13,093 nt of DNA from JBGPIK01 sp041484845 (GCA_041484845.1 JBGPIK010000165.1:1-13093); one strand, 5' to 3'; positions 1 through 7,115 are shown, counted from the stretch's first letter. Notes: generated by a model from the sequence alone, not told the origin. Program-made: numbers and translations.

Positions 1-901
1 CAACGTTGCCCGTGGTCGTTTGAACACCATTAAGGTTGAACCCGGGCTGGAGCAATCCTTTGACGGCGGCGATCACGATGGGGAAATATTCGGGCAAACA
101 ACCGGCCATCACCGCGTTGGCGGCAATCTTTTCAATGGTGGCAACACCATTCAGTGGAGGGACAATGCCCAGTCTTTCGTCCTTATCGAAGCCGCTCGCA
201 TAAATCATCTCGTCAACTGCCTCATGGGTTGGCGGCAAGACCGGCAGGCCGTCGGTCCAACCTCTGTTTAAAAGATATTGAAACAGTCGGCCGGGATTTT
301 CTGGGACTGCCAACGATTCGGGCTGAGAATCTCGATGATCGGCCAAGTTCAGAGAACGGTCGGCGGGCATGGGATCGAGTGTCAGAGCTTCGATAATCGA
401 CTCGATACTCGACTCCGCTAAGGATCTTAGCGAATCAAGAGAAATCGAACTCACCGGGTGCGGAACCTTGATAAGGGGAAGGTCGCTCAAACCGCGAATC
501 TGCGCCTCCATTTGCGCAAGAACCAGAAACTCGTCAGTGACTATAGTCGCTGTCGGAATTCCCGCCGCCTCCAGTTTTACTGAGTCGTGGATACTCCACG
601 ACGTGCAAGATCCTCAATCGGCAAAGGCAGTGACAACAACATCGCATTTGTCTATCAGATCCTGGACACAATCGGCTTCGGTGCGGCTCATTTTTCGTCT
701 AAAGACGACTTCAATTCCGTCGTATCGCTTTTGTAAGAGTTCGCCGACATAGCCGAGGAATCGATCTGCGTTGGGTTTGCTGTTGTCTAGTAAACCAACC
801 CGTTTATGATGCAATTGAGAATGTTTTCTGCGTGAGAGCCGCGTTTTCTTAAATTCCCGAGCTGCCGTAGGATCGATGATCTCCATCAGCCGTTCTTCCA
901 T
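1..901 (-). CDS. UGSC-family selenoprotein, copy 1 (C-terminus beyond window)
   Basis: The first 300 codons of a selenoprotein lie in the window; the frame is still open at base 1. I chose the ATG at 899-901: MEERLMEIIDPTA aligns with the start of copy 2 (MQTDLIKVINPTA) and AAAGGG precedes it. A longer frame back to 1057 would overlap the upstream gene. Residues 1-95 contain the family motif GLLDNSKPNAD. Residue 96 is an in-frame TGA (614-616), read here as selenocysteine, giving U-G-S-C-T-S-W-S-I-H-D. The frame continues through KVPHP and a variable linker into a second domain (RGWTDGLPVLPPT, IPPLNG-like, NAVMAGCLP). UxxC resembles a thioredoxin-type redox pair, so a thiol/selenol redox role is likely, but the substrate is unknown. 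It is the last visible gene of the group, 127 nt after the binding-protein gene. A nonsense-mutated pseudogene is unlikely, because copy 2 has the TGA at the same place and both sides are conserved. Confidence 0.88.
584..602 (-). promoter_or_regulatory. Bacterial SECIS-like hairpin, copy 1
   Basis: On the minus strand GTCGTGG pairs perfectly with CCACGAC around the loop AGTAT (7 bp, or 8 bp with a 3-nt loop). The stem begins 11 nt after the UGA and the loop G lies about 20 nt after it. Known bacterial SECIS elements have a small apical loop with a G in its first two positions, roughly 16-37 nt from the UGA, so this fits. It would recruit SelB with Sec-tRNA. It is identical to the hairpin at 3397-3415. 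Confidence 0.82.
614..616 (-). other. Selenocysteine codon (UGA) of copy 1
   Basis: In-frame TGA, read on the minus strand after GCC TTT GCC GAT and before GGA TCT TGC. It encodes the U of UGSC. Copy 2 has TGA at the equivalent codon. The protein homology is continuous across it, and a SECIS-like hairpin starts 11 nt downstream. Confidence 0.88.
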
Positions 902-1028
902 GGTCGTCCCTTTCAATGGGTACCACTGTTCAGACTTTGCTTCGGAGCGCGCTCTTGCCCGTCTCTCATTTGCAGTTGAGCCCGCGCCCTGGGCAAATTT
1001 TGTTTTTCGTTCTCCACCGCGAATTTCA

Positions 1029-2027
1029 TCAAAGGTTTTTCTTATCGAAGAAACCATTTTTATCTAACTGCTCAATGAACGTCGCGTCTACAAAAACAGC
1101 CGGATTGACATTTTTAGCCTTGGGATTGGACTCGGCAATAGTATCGAGGATAATTTGCAATCCATTGGGATCGGGATACGGTTTTTTCATGGTCATGTCG
1201 CGATAGGTCTCGTAGCCCTCTTCCACCATAGCCCTGTTCTTGTCGAGCGGGACGCGCAAATATTTGGCGATGATCTTGATGTTATCTTCTTTGTTCGCCG
1301 GATCTTTGTAATACTGCAGCCCTTCGGATACCGCCTCTAGAAAGCGCGACACGGTTGCGGGCTCCTGCTGCAAGAATTTTTCTGACGCGGCGATGACGGT
1401 CCGCAGGTAGGGCACGTCGAGGCGCGTAAGATCGACGATCAAGCGAAATCCTTCCTTTTGCGCCATGGTAGTAAAAGGCGGATCCAGCATGACCCCGTGG
1501 ACTCTTTTCGTCACCAACGCTTGATAGCGAAGCGATTTTCCGCCGGTCTTTACGTACGTGACATCATCCTTTTTCAAACCGAGCTCTTTTAAACACAGCA
1601 GTAGCGCTGTATACGGCAACCCGGAGAAATCTGAAATGCCGATGGTTTTGCCCTTGAGTTCGGTTGCCGATTTGATTTCGGGTTGTAAGGCGAGGGCTAG
1701 ATTCAGCCCGCGAACCATGCCCATGATCATCTTTACTTTATAGCCAGCCAGAGAACTCCGTATGACACTGTCCGGTGAAAGAGCGGAAAACTGAATATCT
1801 CCGGATATCAGGGCATTAATGGTGTTCCCGCCGCTGAACGTAACAATTTTAGTGTCGAGATTGCGCCTTTTGAAGTAGCCTTTTTCTTCCGCAATATAAG
1901 CCGGCGCATACATCACGCCGCGCACCGCTTCGCCGATAATAATCGGCTTGTCTGCTGCTATACCCCGAGGAGGGAAAAGAAGAACCGACAGCCAAACGAA
2001 GCTTAACAGGAGTTTAGGTCGACACAT
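1029..2027 (-). CDS. NMT1/SsuA-like ABC substrate-binding protein
   Basis: A 332-residue periplasmic binding protein of the NMT1/THI5-SsuA-TauA type, a family that binds small molecules such as sulfonates, nitrate or pyrimidines for ABC uptake. The ATG at 2025-2027 is preferred because GGAG lies 7-8 nt upstream; an in-frame GTG 12 bases earlier (2039) is possible. The N-terminus (basic CRPK, hydrophobic LLLSFVWLSVLLF, cleavage near GIA-AD) is a Sec signal peptide. The family pattern follows: APAYIAEEKGYF, then LISGDIQFSAL, then TELKGKTIGIS. The end (FVDATFIEQLDKNGFFD) resembles that of the binding protein at 7367-8371. It starts 37 nt after the selenoprotein copy 2 stop, so the two are probably co-transcribed. 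No permease or ATPase gene is in the window. The ligand cannot be told from sequence. Confidence 0.9.
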   Translation of the reverse strand: MCRPKLLLSFVWLSVLLFPPRGIAADKPIIIGEAVRGVMYAPAYIAEEKGYFKRRNLDTKIVTFSGGNTINALISGDIQFSALSPDSVIRSSLAGYKVKMIMGMVRGLNLALALQPEIKSATELKGKTIGISDFSGLPYTALLLCLKELGLKKDDVTYVKTGGKSLRYQALVTKRVHGVMLDPPFTTMAQKEGFRLIVDLTRLDVPYLRTVIAASEKFLQQEPATVSRFLEAVSEGLQYYKDPANKEDNIKIIAKYLRVPLDKNRAMVEEGYETYRDMTMKKPYPDPNGLQIILDTIAESNPKAKNVNPAVFVDATFIEQLDKNGFFDKKNL

Positions 2028-2064
2028 TGGATTCTCCACAACGAGAACTGCAGGTAGATTAAAC

Positions 2065-3711
2065 TTAGCAGCCGCAGTTTATGGTTACAGGCATCCGCGC
2101 TCCATTTGCAATGGGCAGCGTGCTCATCCGCACGTCAATCCAAGACGGGACGAAAGCCGACTTAGGTCCTTTCCCACCGGCAACGACAATCCAGATGTCT
2201 TCTGGCCGATCAACGATAGGAATCCCCCGGGTTTCTCCGGCTTCAAACCAGCGCGGCCGCCTTTTGGCTATAAGCTCAAGGTTTTCCTCAGAAAACTTAT
2301 CGAACGATAGCCTGGCGTTTTCAAAGAGTTCGTGCCTGATGTCGGATTTTGAATATCCTCCGGCAAAAAAGAGTGCTGCGTGCTCCGGGCACATTACGAT
2401 CAGACATTCGCATCCATAGACCCAATTGCTTGAACCTCCCGCCGCCATGGCGGCCGCCATTGTGATGAGAATGCCTTTAGGAGTCTTGCTGGCCATGTCT
2501 ACGATGCTGTGAACTCCCGTGCATCCGCACATACTCAACGCGCTTTCCTCTTTCTCCAATCCTCGTTCGACGTGAAGGGGTTCCCAGGGATTTTCCTCTT
2601 CGTTCTCAGCGATGCAGAAGGAATATTTCGCGGGCTGTCCAAGAGTAGATTTATCGTAGACCCCGGGTATGGCGCCGCCTATATTCGTTAAAATTAACCG
2701 TATCGCTCTACCGATCGTGGAATTAGCGCGCCACCCTTGTCCTAAGACATTGCTGGAATAGTTCACGTTCAACGCCTGCCTGCACGGGCCGTTGATGATG
2801 GCCAATGGCGTGACGTTGCTCGTGGTCGTTTGGATGCCGGTTAAATTGAAGCATGGCTGCATCATCGCCTTTAGAGCCGCAATGACCAGAGGGAAAAAAG
2901 CCGGCAAGCATCCGGCCATCACTGCATTGGCCGCTATTTTTTCAACCGTAGCCCTACCGTTCAGGGGCGGAATGATGCCCAGAAGCTCATCGCCTTTGAA
3001 CCCGCCCGCATCGATCATTTCTCGTACCGCTTCAGGAGTCGGCGGAATAACAGGCAGTCCATCGGTCCAACCTCGCTCCACGAAAGCCTTGAAAGCAAGG
3101 GCTGGAGCGGACGGTACATATTCTGAAGCCTGTGATTCGGAATCTGAGTTATCCCTTACGCCTTGGGAACGAAAGGAGAGGCGGTTATTTCCGGTAAGAG
3201 CCTCGACAATGAGGCCAACGGATGAGTCGGCTAGCGCCTTTAATGCCGCCAGCGATATAGAGCCGACGGGGTGTGGAACTTTTATTAGCGGAAGGTTACC
3301 CAATCCGCGCGTTTCAGCCTCTGCTTTGGCGAGAACGGCAAATTCGTCCGTGACGATCGTGGCCGTCGCGATCCCTGCAGACTCAAGCTTAACGGAGTCG
3401 TGGATACTCCACGACGTACAAGAGCCTCAATCGGCAAAGGCACTAATGACGAGATCGCAGCTCCCTATTAAGTTTTGGAGACAATCGGCCTCGGTCCGGG
3501 TCATCTTTCGTCTAGGAAGGATCTCTATTGTCGGGTATCTTTCCTTCAGGAGCCGGCCAACGTACTCGAGAAACTTGTCCGCATTGGGCTTGCTATTATC
3601 AAGAAGACCGATCCTTTTCGCCTCTAAGCCATGATTTCTCGAAGCGATCTTTCCAACTTTGAGTTCCCGGTCTGCCGTGGGATTAATGACTTTGATGAGA
3701 TCTGTCTGCAT
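2065..3711 (-). CDS. UGSC-family selenoprotein, copy 2 (complete, 548 aa with Sec95)
   Basis: One continuous frame of 548 residues if the TGA at 3427-3429 is read as selenocysteine. The ATG at 3709-3711 follows a strong AAGGAG site. Residues 1-94 carry GLLDNSKPNAD and end ISAFAD. Residue 95 is U of UGSCTSWSIHDS, followed by TATIVTDEF and LPLIKVPHP. After a polar linker (about 175-203) a second domain begins at RGWTDGLPVIPPT. It holds GIIPPLNG, NAVMAGCLP, IAENEEENPWEP and three CxC motifs: CGC at 395-397, CEC at 434-436 with C441, and a C-terminal CGC at 546-548. The first domain matches the UGSC (seleno)protein family, whose function is not established. U-G-S-C is a probable redox pair, and the CxC motifs suggest thiol redox or metal binding (inference). 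It sits between a radical SAM-like gene and a binding-protein gene. An ordinary gene caller would split it at 3427 and start the second piece at a false TTG (3303). Confidence 0.92.
3397..3415 (-). promoter_or_regulatory. Bacterial SECIS-like hairpin, copy 2
   Basis: Perfect 7-bp stem GTCGTGG/CCACGAC with loop AGTAT, 11 nt downstream of the UGA. The codons ACG TCG TGG AGT ATC CAC GAC are identical in both copies. The flanking codons differ silently (GGC/GGA and TGT/TGC before; TCC/TCA, GTT/GTA, AAG/AAA, CTT/CTG after). This indicates selection on RNA structure rather than on protein alone. Confidence 0.84.
3427..3429 (-). other. Selenocysteine codon (UGA) of copy 2
   Basis: In-frame TGA after GCC TTT GCC GAT and before GGC TCT TGT, at the same alignment column as the TGA of copy 1. 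The 11-nt spacer to the hairpin differs from copy 1 only at two silent positions. Confidence 0.9.
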
Positions 3712-3779
3712 GTCTTTCGATTCTCCTTGTATGAAATTTCGCCGAGATTACTTCTTTGAACGTTGCAAAAGCTCGCGAT

Positions 3780-3795
3780 AAAAGCCGCACGGCTT
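3780..3795 (-). terminator. Compact terminator-like hairpin between the radical SAM gene and selenoprotein copy 2
   Basis: On the minus strand AAGCC-GTGC-GGCTT is followed by a short T run (TTTTAT). It lies in the 101-nt gap after the radical SAM stop at 3813 and before the selenoprotein start at 3711. The stem is only 5-6 bp and the T tract is short, so partial termination or an attenuating role is more likely than a strong stop. Confidence 0.35.
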
Positions 3796-3812
3796 GACGC
3801 AACACGATCGTT

Positions 3813-5219
3813 TCAGGCATTCGCGTGCGCGTGCACACAACCTTTCAGTCCTTCGCGGAGCGCCTTGTCGACACGCGCCTCGTAATCCGGCACTTCGTTG
3901 AGCAAAATAATGTCATCATAAGTCCCATGGCCTCTACCCATAATGCGGGTCTCGGGATGCACGCTGTTATGCGGCGCGATGGGAAGACTGTATTTCTTCC
4001 AGGTCTCGTAATATTTGCCCATGAGCTCGAGGTAGAATTCCAACGGGATTGCCGGCTGCTCGTGCTGCGAGACCAGATTGGAACCCGGCTCGCGGCGCCA
4101 TTGGTTCAGGCGTGGGAAGACGCCGTGGCGCATCATGAAATCGAACCCTTCGCTGGTCGACTTGACGGCCTCTTTGACGGTGGGAAAACCGTAGGGTTTC
4201 GCCATTTCTACGCCGCACACGAAGTTCGGGCGAACATTGGTCTCGCCGAAAATGTCCACGGCATCGACCATGCCCTTCACCCAATTGTCCCAACCGATCC
4301 GCCGGTTCTTTCCCGGATTGACCCACTCGAAAAGCTTTCTGTCCCAGACCTCCATGTTGGCGTGGTGCCCATCGACGCCCGCCGCGCGGTAGCGCTTGAG
4401 CGTCTCTTTGTCCTTGGCATTGGTTTGCAGATAAACGTGGCGCCGATGGCCGCCCCATTTAAGCGCGGAGGCGTATTCCAAATAAAAGCTGTCTTCATCT
4501 TTGCCGTGCAACGTTTTGAGAATCGTTCCGCCGGTGATCAGATAATCGATAAGCGGAGTAAAGCCCACTTCATCCGTCGCATCCTGCTCGATCGATCGGG
4601 CAACCTCGACCATGGTGGAAACAGGTTTGACCGGCGGGTCGAACGTGAAGTCCTTGGACTCCTTCATCTGGCGCGCGTTGATATTGATATCGCAGAAGCG
4701 ACACTCTTCATCGGGACCCCAGTACTGACAATTCCTGAAGACAGTGACAAAATATCCGTAGGCGATGATTTCATGATAAGCAGTGCCGTCCTCGAATTTG
4801 CGCGTGTAATATTTCAGCGGCTTGGGAAATGATAGCTCCGCGATTTCATGTCCGTCGAGAAGAAGCTTCGCTTTACCGTCGACGGCGTCAATGACGTAAG
4901 GCGATTTGGAGTCGAGCGTGGTCTGAACCGTCACCGGCCTGAGGCTATACGGACCGCCGCGCATCATGAACCATTCGGGGATTCTGCGATGCTCTTTTCT
5001 CTGCATGTCTTTCATCGGCATCAGATCGTAGGAAAAGAGCCGATAGGATTTCACCAAAGCATCGGAGCATAATTCCAGCGCCGCGTCGGTAAACCAGTGG
5101 CCGCCGCGCAGAAGATCGTGCTTCAGAACGACTTCACGGGGAAGATCGGAATAACGTTTGTAGTACGCCTCAAGCTCGCCGAGCGTGCGCCCGGTTTCGG
5201 GCTGAGATATTGCCTCCAT
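3813..5219 (-). CDS. Radical SAM-like protein, copy 1 (CX8CX2C motif)
   Basis: A 468-residue protein. The ATG at 5217-5219 follows AAAGGA. Three cysteines lie close together in NCQYWGPDEECRFCDIN: C164, C173 and C176 (CX8CX2C). The ending CRFCDIN resembles the CxxC-aromatic/DI end of a radical SAM [4Fe-4S] motif, but the canonical spacing is CX3CX2C. LITGGT (228-232) could be the GGE-like SAM-contact segment. A conserved N-terminal part of about 150 residues precedes the cluster (LPREVVLKHDLL, YRLFSYDLMPMKDM, KYYTRKFEDGTAYHE). The C-terminal half has MEVWDRKLFEWVNPGK and a HGTYDD segment near the end. Its substrate is unknown. It is about 77% identical to the protein at 11111-12526 over the first 180 residues with no gaps. 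It lies upstream of selenoprotein copy 2, so it may act in the same pathway. The radical SAM assignment rests on the motif and general look only. Confidence 0.8.
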   Translation of the reverse strand: MEAISQPETGRTLGELEAYYKRYSDLPREVVLKHDLLRGGHWFTDAALELCSDALVKSYRLFSYDLMPMKDMQRKEHRRIPEWFMMRGGPYSLRPVTVQTTLDSKSPYVIDAVDGKAKLLLDGHEIAELSFPKPLKYYTRKFEDGTAYHEIIAYGYFVTVFRNCQYWGPDEECRFCDININARQMKESKDFTFDPPVKPVSTMVEVARSIEQDATDEVGFTPLIDYLITGGTILKTLHGKDEDSFYLEYASALKWGGHRRHVYLQTNAKDKETLKRYRAAGVDGHHANMEVWDRKLFEWVNPGKNRRIGWDNWVKGMVDAVDIFGETNVRPNFVCGVEMAKPYGFPTVKEAVKSTSEGFDFMMRHGVFPRLNQWRREPGSNLVSQHEQPAIPLEFYLELMGKYYETWKKYSLPIAPHNSVHPETRIMGRGHGTYDDIILLNEVPDYEARVDKALREGLKGCVHAHANA

Positions 5220-5329
5220 ATTGCCGTTCCTTTCAAACTTGATATTTTTCCGTCCCCGGCCTGAACTCGATCGCCAGCGTTTGGTTCGTGTCCCCAGTGT
5301 TTATTCGCTGCTGATAAATCCTGCAACCC

Positions 5330-5355
5330 AAAAATGGCCTCGCCTCGAATGGCCA
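5330..5355 (-). terminator. Weak terminator-like hairpin after the cyclodeaminase-family gene
   Basis: On the minus strand TGGCC (5351-5355) and GGCCA (5335-5339) can pair across an 11-nt loop and are followed by TTTTT (5330-5334). It begins 26 nt after the stop at 5381. The stem is short, so read-through into the radical SAM gene is likely. Confidence 0.28.
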
Positions 5356-5380
5356 AACTCCGCTCAGGCTGCTCGCAAGC

Positions 5381-6475
5381 CTAATCGCGAATGTCTTGTA
5401 AAAACGGATCGCTGGACATTTCGAGTCCGACACCTTTCTCACGGGCCCTCTGGTACGCCTTAGCGGCCACCGCCGCGAATTGAAATCCGAGCAGGCCCAG
5501 ATTGTGGAAGAACGTGATCTGACCGGGCGAGGTACGGCGCTTAGAAGGATCGTTTAGCAAATCGGTTAAGGAGGGATAATTGACGAAATCGAGATTGCTT
5601 ACCGGCCGCTTGGGAATCCGCGCTTGCTCTTCCGGCCGGCCGACGACCCACGAGGCCCAACCGTGGTGCCGTTCCGACTCCGCCATCCCGCCCTTGGCGC
5701 CGAAAGTTTCACTGCCGACTTGCACGACGATGTCGCAGCGCTTGACGATTTCCCAGCTGAACTCTTTGGAGCTGCAGTTTGCCAAATGCATGCCTTTTTC
5801 GATCCAATTGGGATCGGTGACTACTAGTTTATTGGAGTCGGTACAGGTGGCGACGATATCCGATCCGCGCACAACGGGCTCGGCGGCATCATAAGGCTCC
5901 ACCGGGATGCCCAGTTCTCGGCTCATTTCTGCGGCAAAAGCTTCGCGGTGCGTTTGGGTGGGACTATACACCTTGACGCGAGAAATCTTTCGCACTGCGC
6001 AAAAGGCCGGCAGATAAGCGCGCGCCATGCCGCCGGACCCGAGACAGCCGACAACGGAAGCATTCTCGCGCGCTAAATAGCGCACACCTAAAGCCGCGCC
6101 GGCGGCGACGCGCAAGTGGTGTAGGATACCGTCGTTCATGATCGCCAGGGGCTCGCCGTTGCGCGTGCTGAAGATCATGAGAAATCCGCTGAACGTCCCC
6201 GGCTGTACGCAGTGCAGCTCGTCGGTGCCCTGCGCCGTCCAGGTGACGATGTCGGACTTCATACGCGTACAAAAGATCCCCCAGGGCTCGATGGCACCCT
6301 CCATGCTACCCCAACGGTAATAGCCGTCATCGCGCCCGCACGGGACCCAAACGTCTGTCCTCGGTCGAGACACCGCTTCCCCGCGCGCGAGCGCGTGAAA
6401 CGCCTCATCTAATGCCTCGATACAGTCTTTGGGTGTCAATAGCTGAGCGACATTTTGATTGCTGAGGTAGATCAC
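5381..6475 (-). CDS. Ornithine cyclodeaminase/mu-crystallin family protein
   Basis: A 364-residue NAD(P)-binding protein of the OCD/mu-crystallin family. The start is GTG (6473-6475), supported by a strong AGGAGG six bases upstream. The N-terminal part has the family's TRMKSD segment (R71, K73) and HHLRVAAGAALGVRYLA (R122), where substrate-carboxylate contacts sit in characterised members. A Rossmann GSGGMA follows (146-151), then a typical SDIVATCTDS segment (205-214). Members include ornithine cyclodeaminase, alanine dehydrogenase of the archaeal type, ketimine reductase and opine-like synthases for siderophores, so the substrate cannot be named. The long Trp/Tyr-rich insertion around 43-66 and the C-terminal stretch SNLDFVNYPSLTDLL are typical of the less studied members. 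It is the first gene of the group that leads into radical SAM copy 1 and the selenoproteins (161-nt gap). Confidence 0.88.
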   Translation of the reverse strand: MIYLSNQNVAQLLTPKDCIEALDEAFHALARGEAVSRPRTDVWVPCGRDDGYYRWGSMEGAIEPWGIFCTRMKSDIVTWTAQGTDELHCVQPGTFSGFLMIFSTRNGEPLAIMNDGILHHLRVAAGAALGVRYLARENASVVGCLGSGGMARAYLPAFCAVRKISRVKVYSPTQTHREAFAAEMSRELGIPVEPYDAAEPVVRGSDIVATCTDSNKLVVTDPNWIEKGMHLANCSSKEFSWEIVKRCDIVVQVGSETFGAKGGMAESERHHGWASWVVGRPEEQARIPKRPVSNLDFVNYPSLTDLLNDPSKRRTSPGQITFFHNLGLLGFQFAAVAAKAYQRAREKGVGLEMSSDPFLQDIRD

Positions 6476-6589
6476 AAAAAACCTCCTAACCCACGTGATT
6501 CACGGTTAGAGCAAGATACGGCACCGTGTCGATCGCCGGCGAAGCCTGGAGAGCCGAAAGCACAAAACTCGGTCTAGAGGGCTCGTCCA

Positions 6590-6618
6590 TCGATAGCTCT
6601 CACGCGTGAGTAATTCAA
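6590..6618 (-). promoter_or_regulatory. Possible promoter/operator upstream of the cyclodeaminase-family gene
   Basis: A perfect 12-bp palindrome CTCACGCGTGAG lies at 6599-6610. On the minus strand it falls inside the 17-nt spacer between a weak -35-like TTGAAT (6613-6618) and a weak -10-like TATCGA (6590-6595). Palindromes in that position often bind repressors. The promoter match itself is poor, so this is only a candidate. Confidence 0.25.
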
Positions 6619-6669
6619 GCTAACACTCCTCAAGAACAGGATCTCGTCAAAGTCGTGTTGACAGTATTG

Positions 6670-6746
6670 AAAATCCCTCTAAATCTCCCTTTACAAAGGG
6701 AGATTTTCAATTCCCCCCTTTGGAAAAGGGGGGCAGGGGGGATTTT
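6670..6746. repeat. Double-hairpin repeat (AAATCCC / CCCCCCTTT type)
   Basis: There are two perfect inverted repeats in a row. AAATCTCCCTTT (6681-6692) pairs with AAAGGGAGATTT (6695-6706). CCCCCCTTT (6713-6721) pairs with AAAGGGGGG (6725-6733). The outer ends (AAAATCCC and GGGGGATTTTT) are also roughly complementary. This form resembles dispersed palindromic repeats known from many environmental genomes. Confidence 0.75.
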
Positions 6747-6837
6747 TGGACAAACGGGACTTGCGAAATCAATTCAATTCACCAAGGTGAAAGTGACTTT
6801 GATGCTGTCGTGTCCTCAAAAAAGCCCTGCTGTGTGC

Positions 6838-6854
6838 CTAGCAGGTTGCTGAAA
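6838..6854 (+). repeat. Left arm of long inverted repeat (CTAGCAGGTTGCT)
   Basis: CTAGCAGGTTGCT at 6838-6850 is the exact reverse complement of 7358-7370. After one mismatch the match continues for three more bases (AAA/TTT). The arms are separated by 507 bp and enclose the other repeats. Confidence 0.7.
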
Positions 6855-6868
6855 CAATGAATTCCGTG

Positions 6869-6892
6869 CTTCGACGGGCTCAGCACGAACGG
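6869..6892 (+). repeat. TTCGAC-GGCTCA-CACGAACGG repeat, unit 1
   Basis: CTTCGACGGGCTCAGCACGAACGG. Similar to units at 7016-7038 (same strand) and 7068-7090 (opposite strand). With its flanks (TTCCGTGCT before, AGCA..CGGAA inside and after) it can form an imperfect hairpin. Confidence 0.7.
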
Positions 6893-7015
6893 AAATTTAC
6901 TAATGAATTGGATCTTCAGGCTTCCGTATGGTTGACCCGGGCAATGCTATTTAAGTGCAAGGGTTCGGAGATTGCACCGCGGAGGCGCGGGACGTGAGAA
7001 AAAATCCGTTCATGG

Positions 7016-7038
7016 TTCGACAGGCTCACCACGAACGG
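7016..7038 (+). repeat. TTCGAC-GGCTCA-CACGAACGG repeat, unit 2
   Basis: TTCGACAGGCTCACCACGAACGG, differing from unit 1 at two core positions. It faces unit 3 across 29 bases, forming an inverted pair. Confidence 0.7.
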
Positions 7039-7067
7039 GACCGCGCAATATAAATTCAAGTACTTAG

Positions 7068-7090
7068 CCGTTCGTCCTGAGCGTGTCGAA
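7068..7090 (-). repeat. TTCGAC-GGCTCA-CACGAACGG repeat, unit 3 (inverted)
   Basis: CCGTTCGTCCTGAGCGTGTCGAA is the reverse-complement form of the unit. With unit 2 it makes a stem-loop-capable pair inside the 13-bp inverted repeat 6993-7005/7103-7115. Confidence 0.7.
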
Positions 7091-7115
7091 GGGCGATCGG
7101 CTATTTTTTCTCACG

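Noticed and set aside
614..1057. Stand-alone 147-residue protein ending at the TGA
   Set aside because: It is the N-terminal part of selenoprotein copy 1 with a false N-terminal extension. The extension overlaps the binding-protein gene and has no counterpart in copy 2.
2065..3303. Stand-alone 412-residue protein starting at TTG 3303
   Set aside because: The frame is open upstream to the Sec codon, the TTG has no convincing ribosome site, and homology with copy 1 continues upstream of it.
2792..3634. 280-residue frame on the plus strand
   Set aside because: Antisense shadow of selenoprotein copy 2. A similar frame (369-752) lies opposite copy 1 for the same reason.
3427..3711. Stand-alone 94-residue protein
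   Set aside because: Same reason: the frame continues after the TGA into UGSC and the rest of copy 2.
3825..4832. 335-residue frame on the plus strand
   Set aside because: It is antisense to radical SAM copy 1. A matching antisense frame appears opposite copy 2 (11006-11737), as expected from shared codon use, and it has no domain or start signal.
6501..6528. CACGGT/ACCGTG 6-bp inverted repeat upstream of the cyclodeaminase-family gene
   Set aside because: Too short with a 16-base spacer; chance level.
6655..6852. 65-residue frame containing SPLWKRGAGGIF
   Set aside because: It translates the G-run palindromic repeat, a common false gene in repeat-rich genomes.
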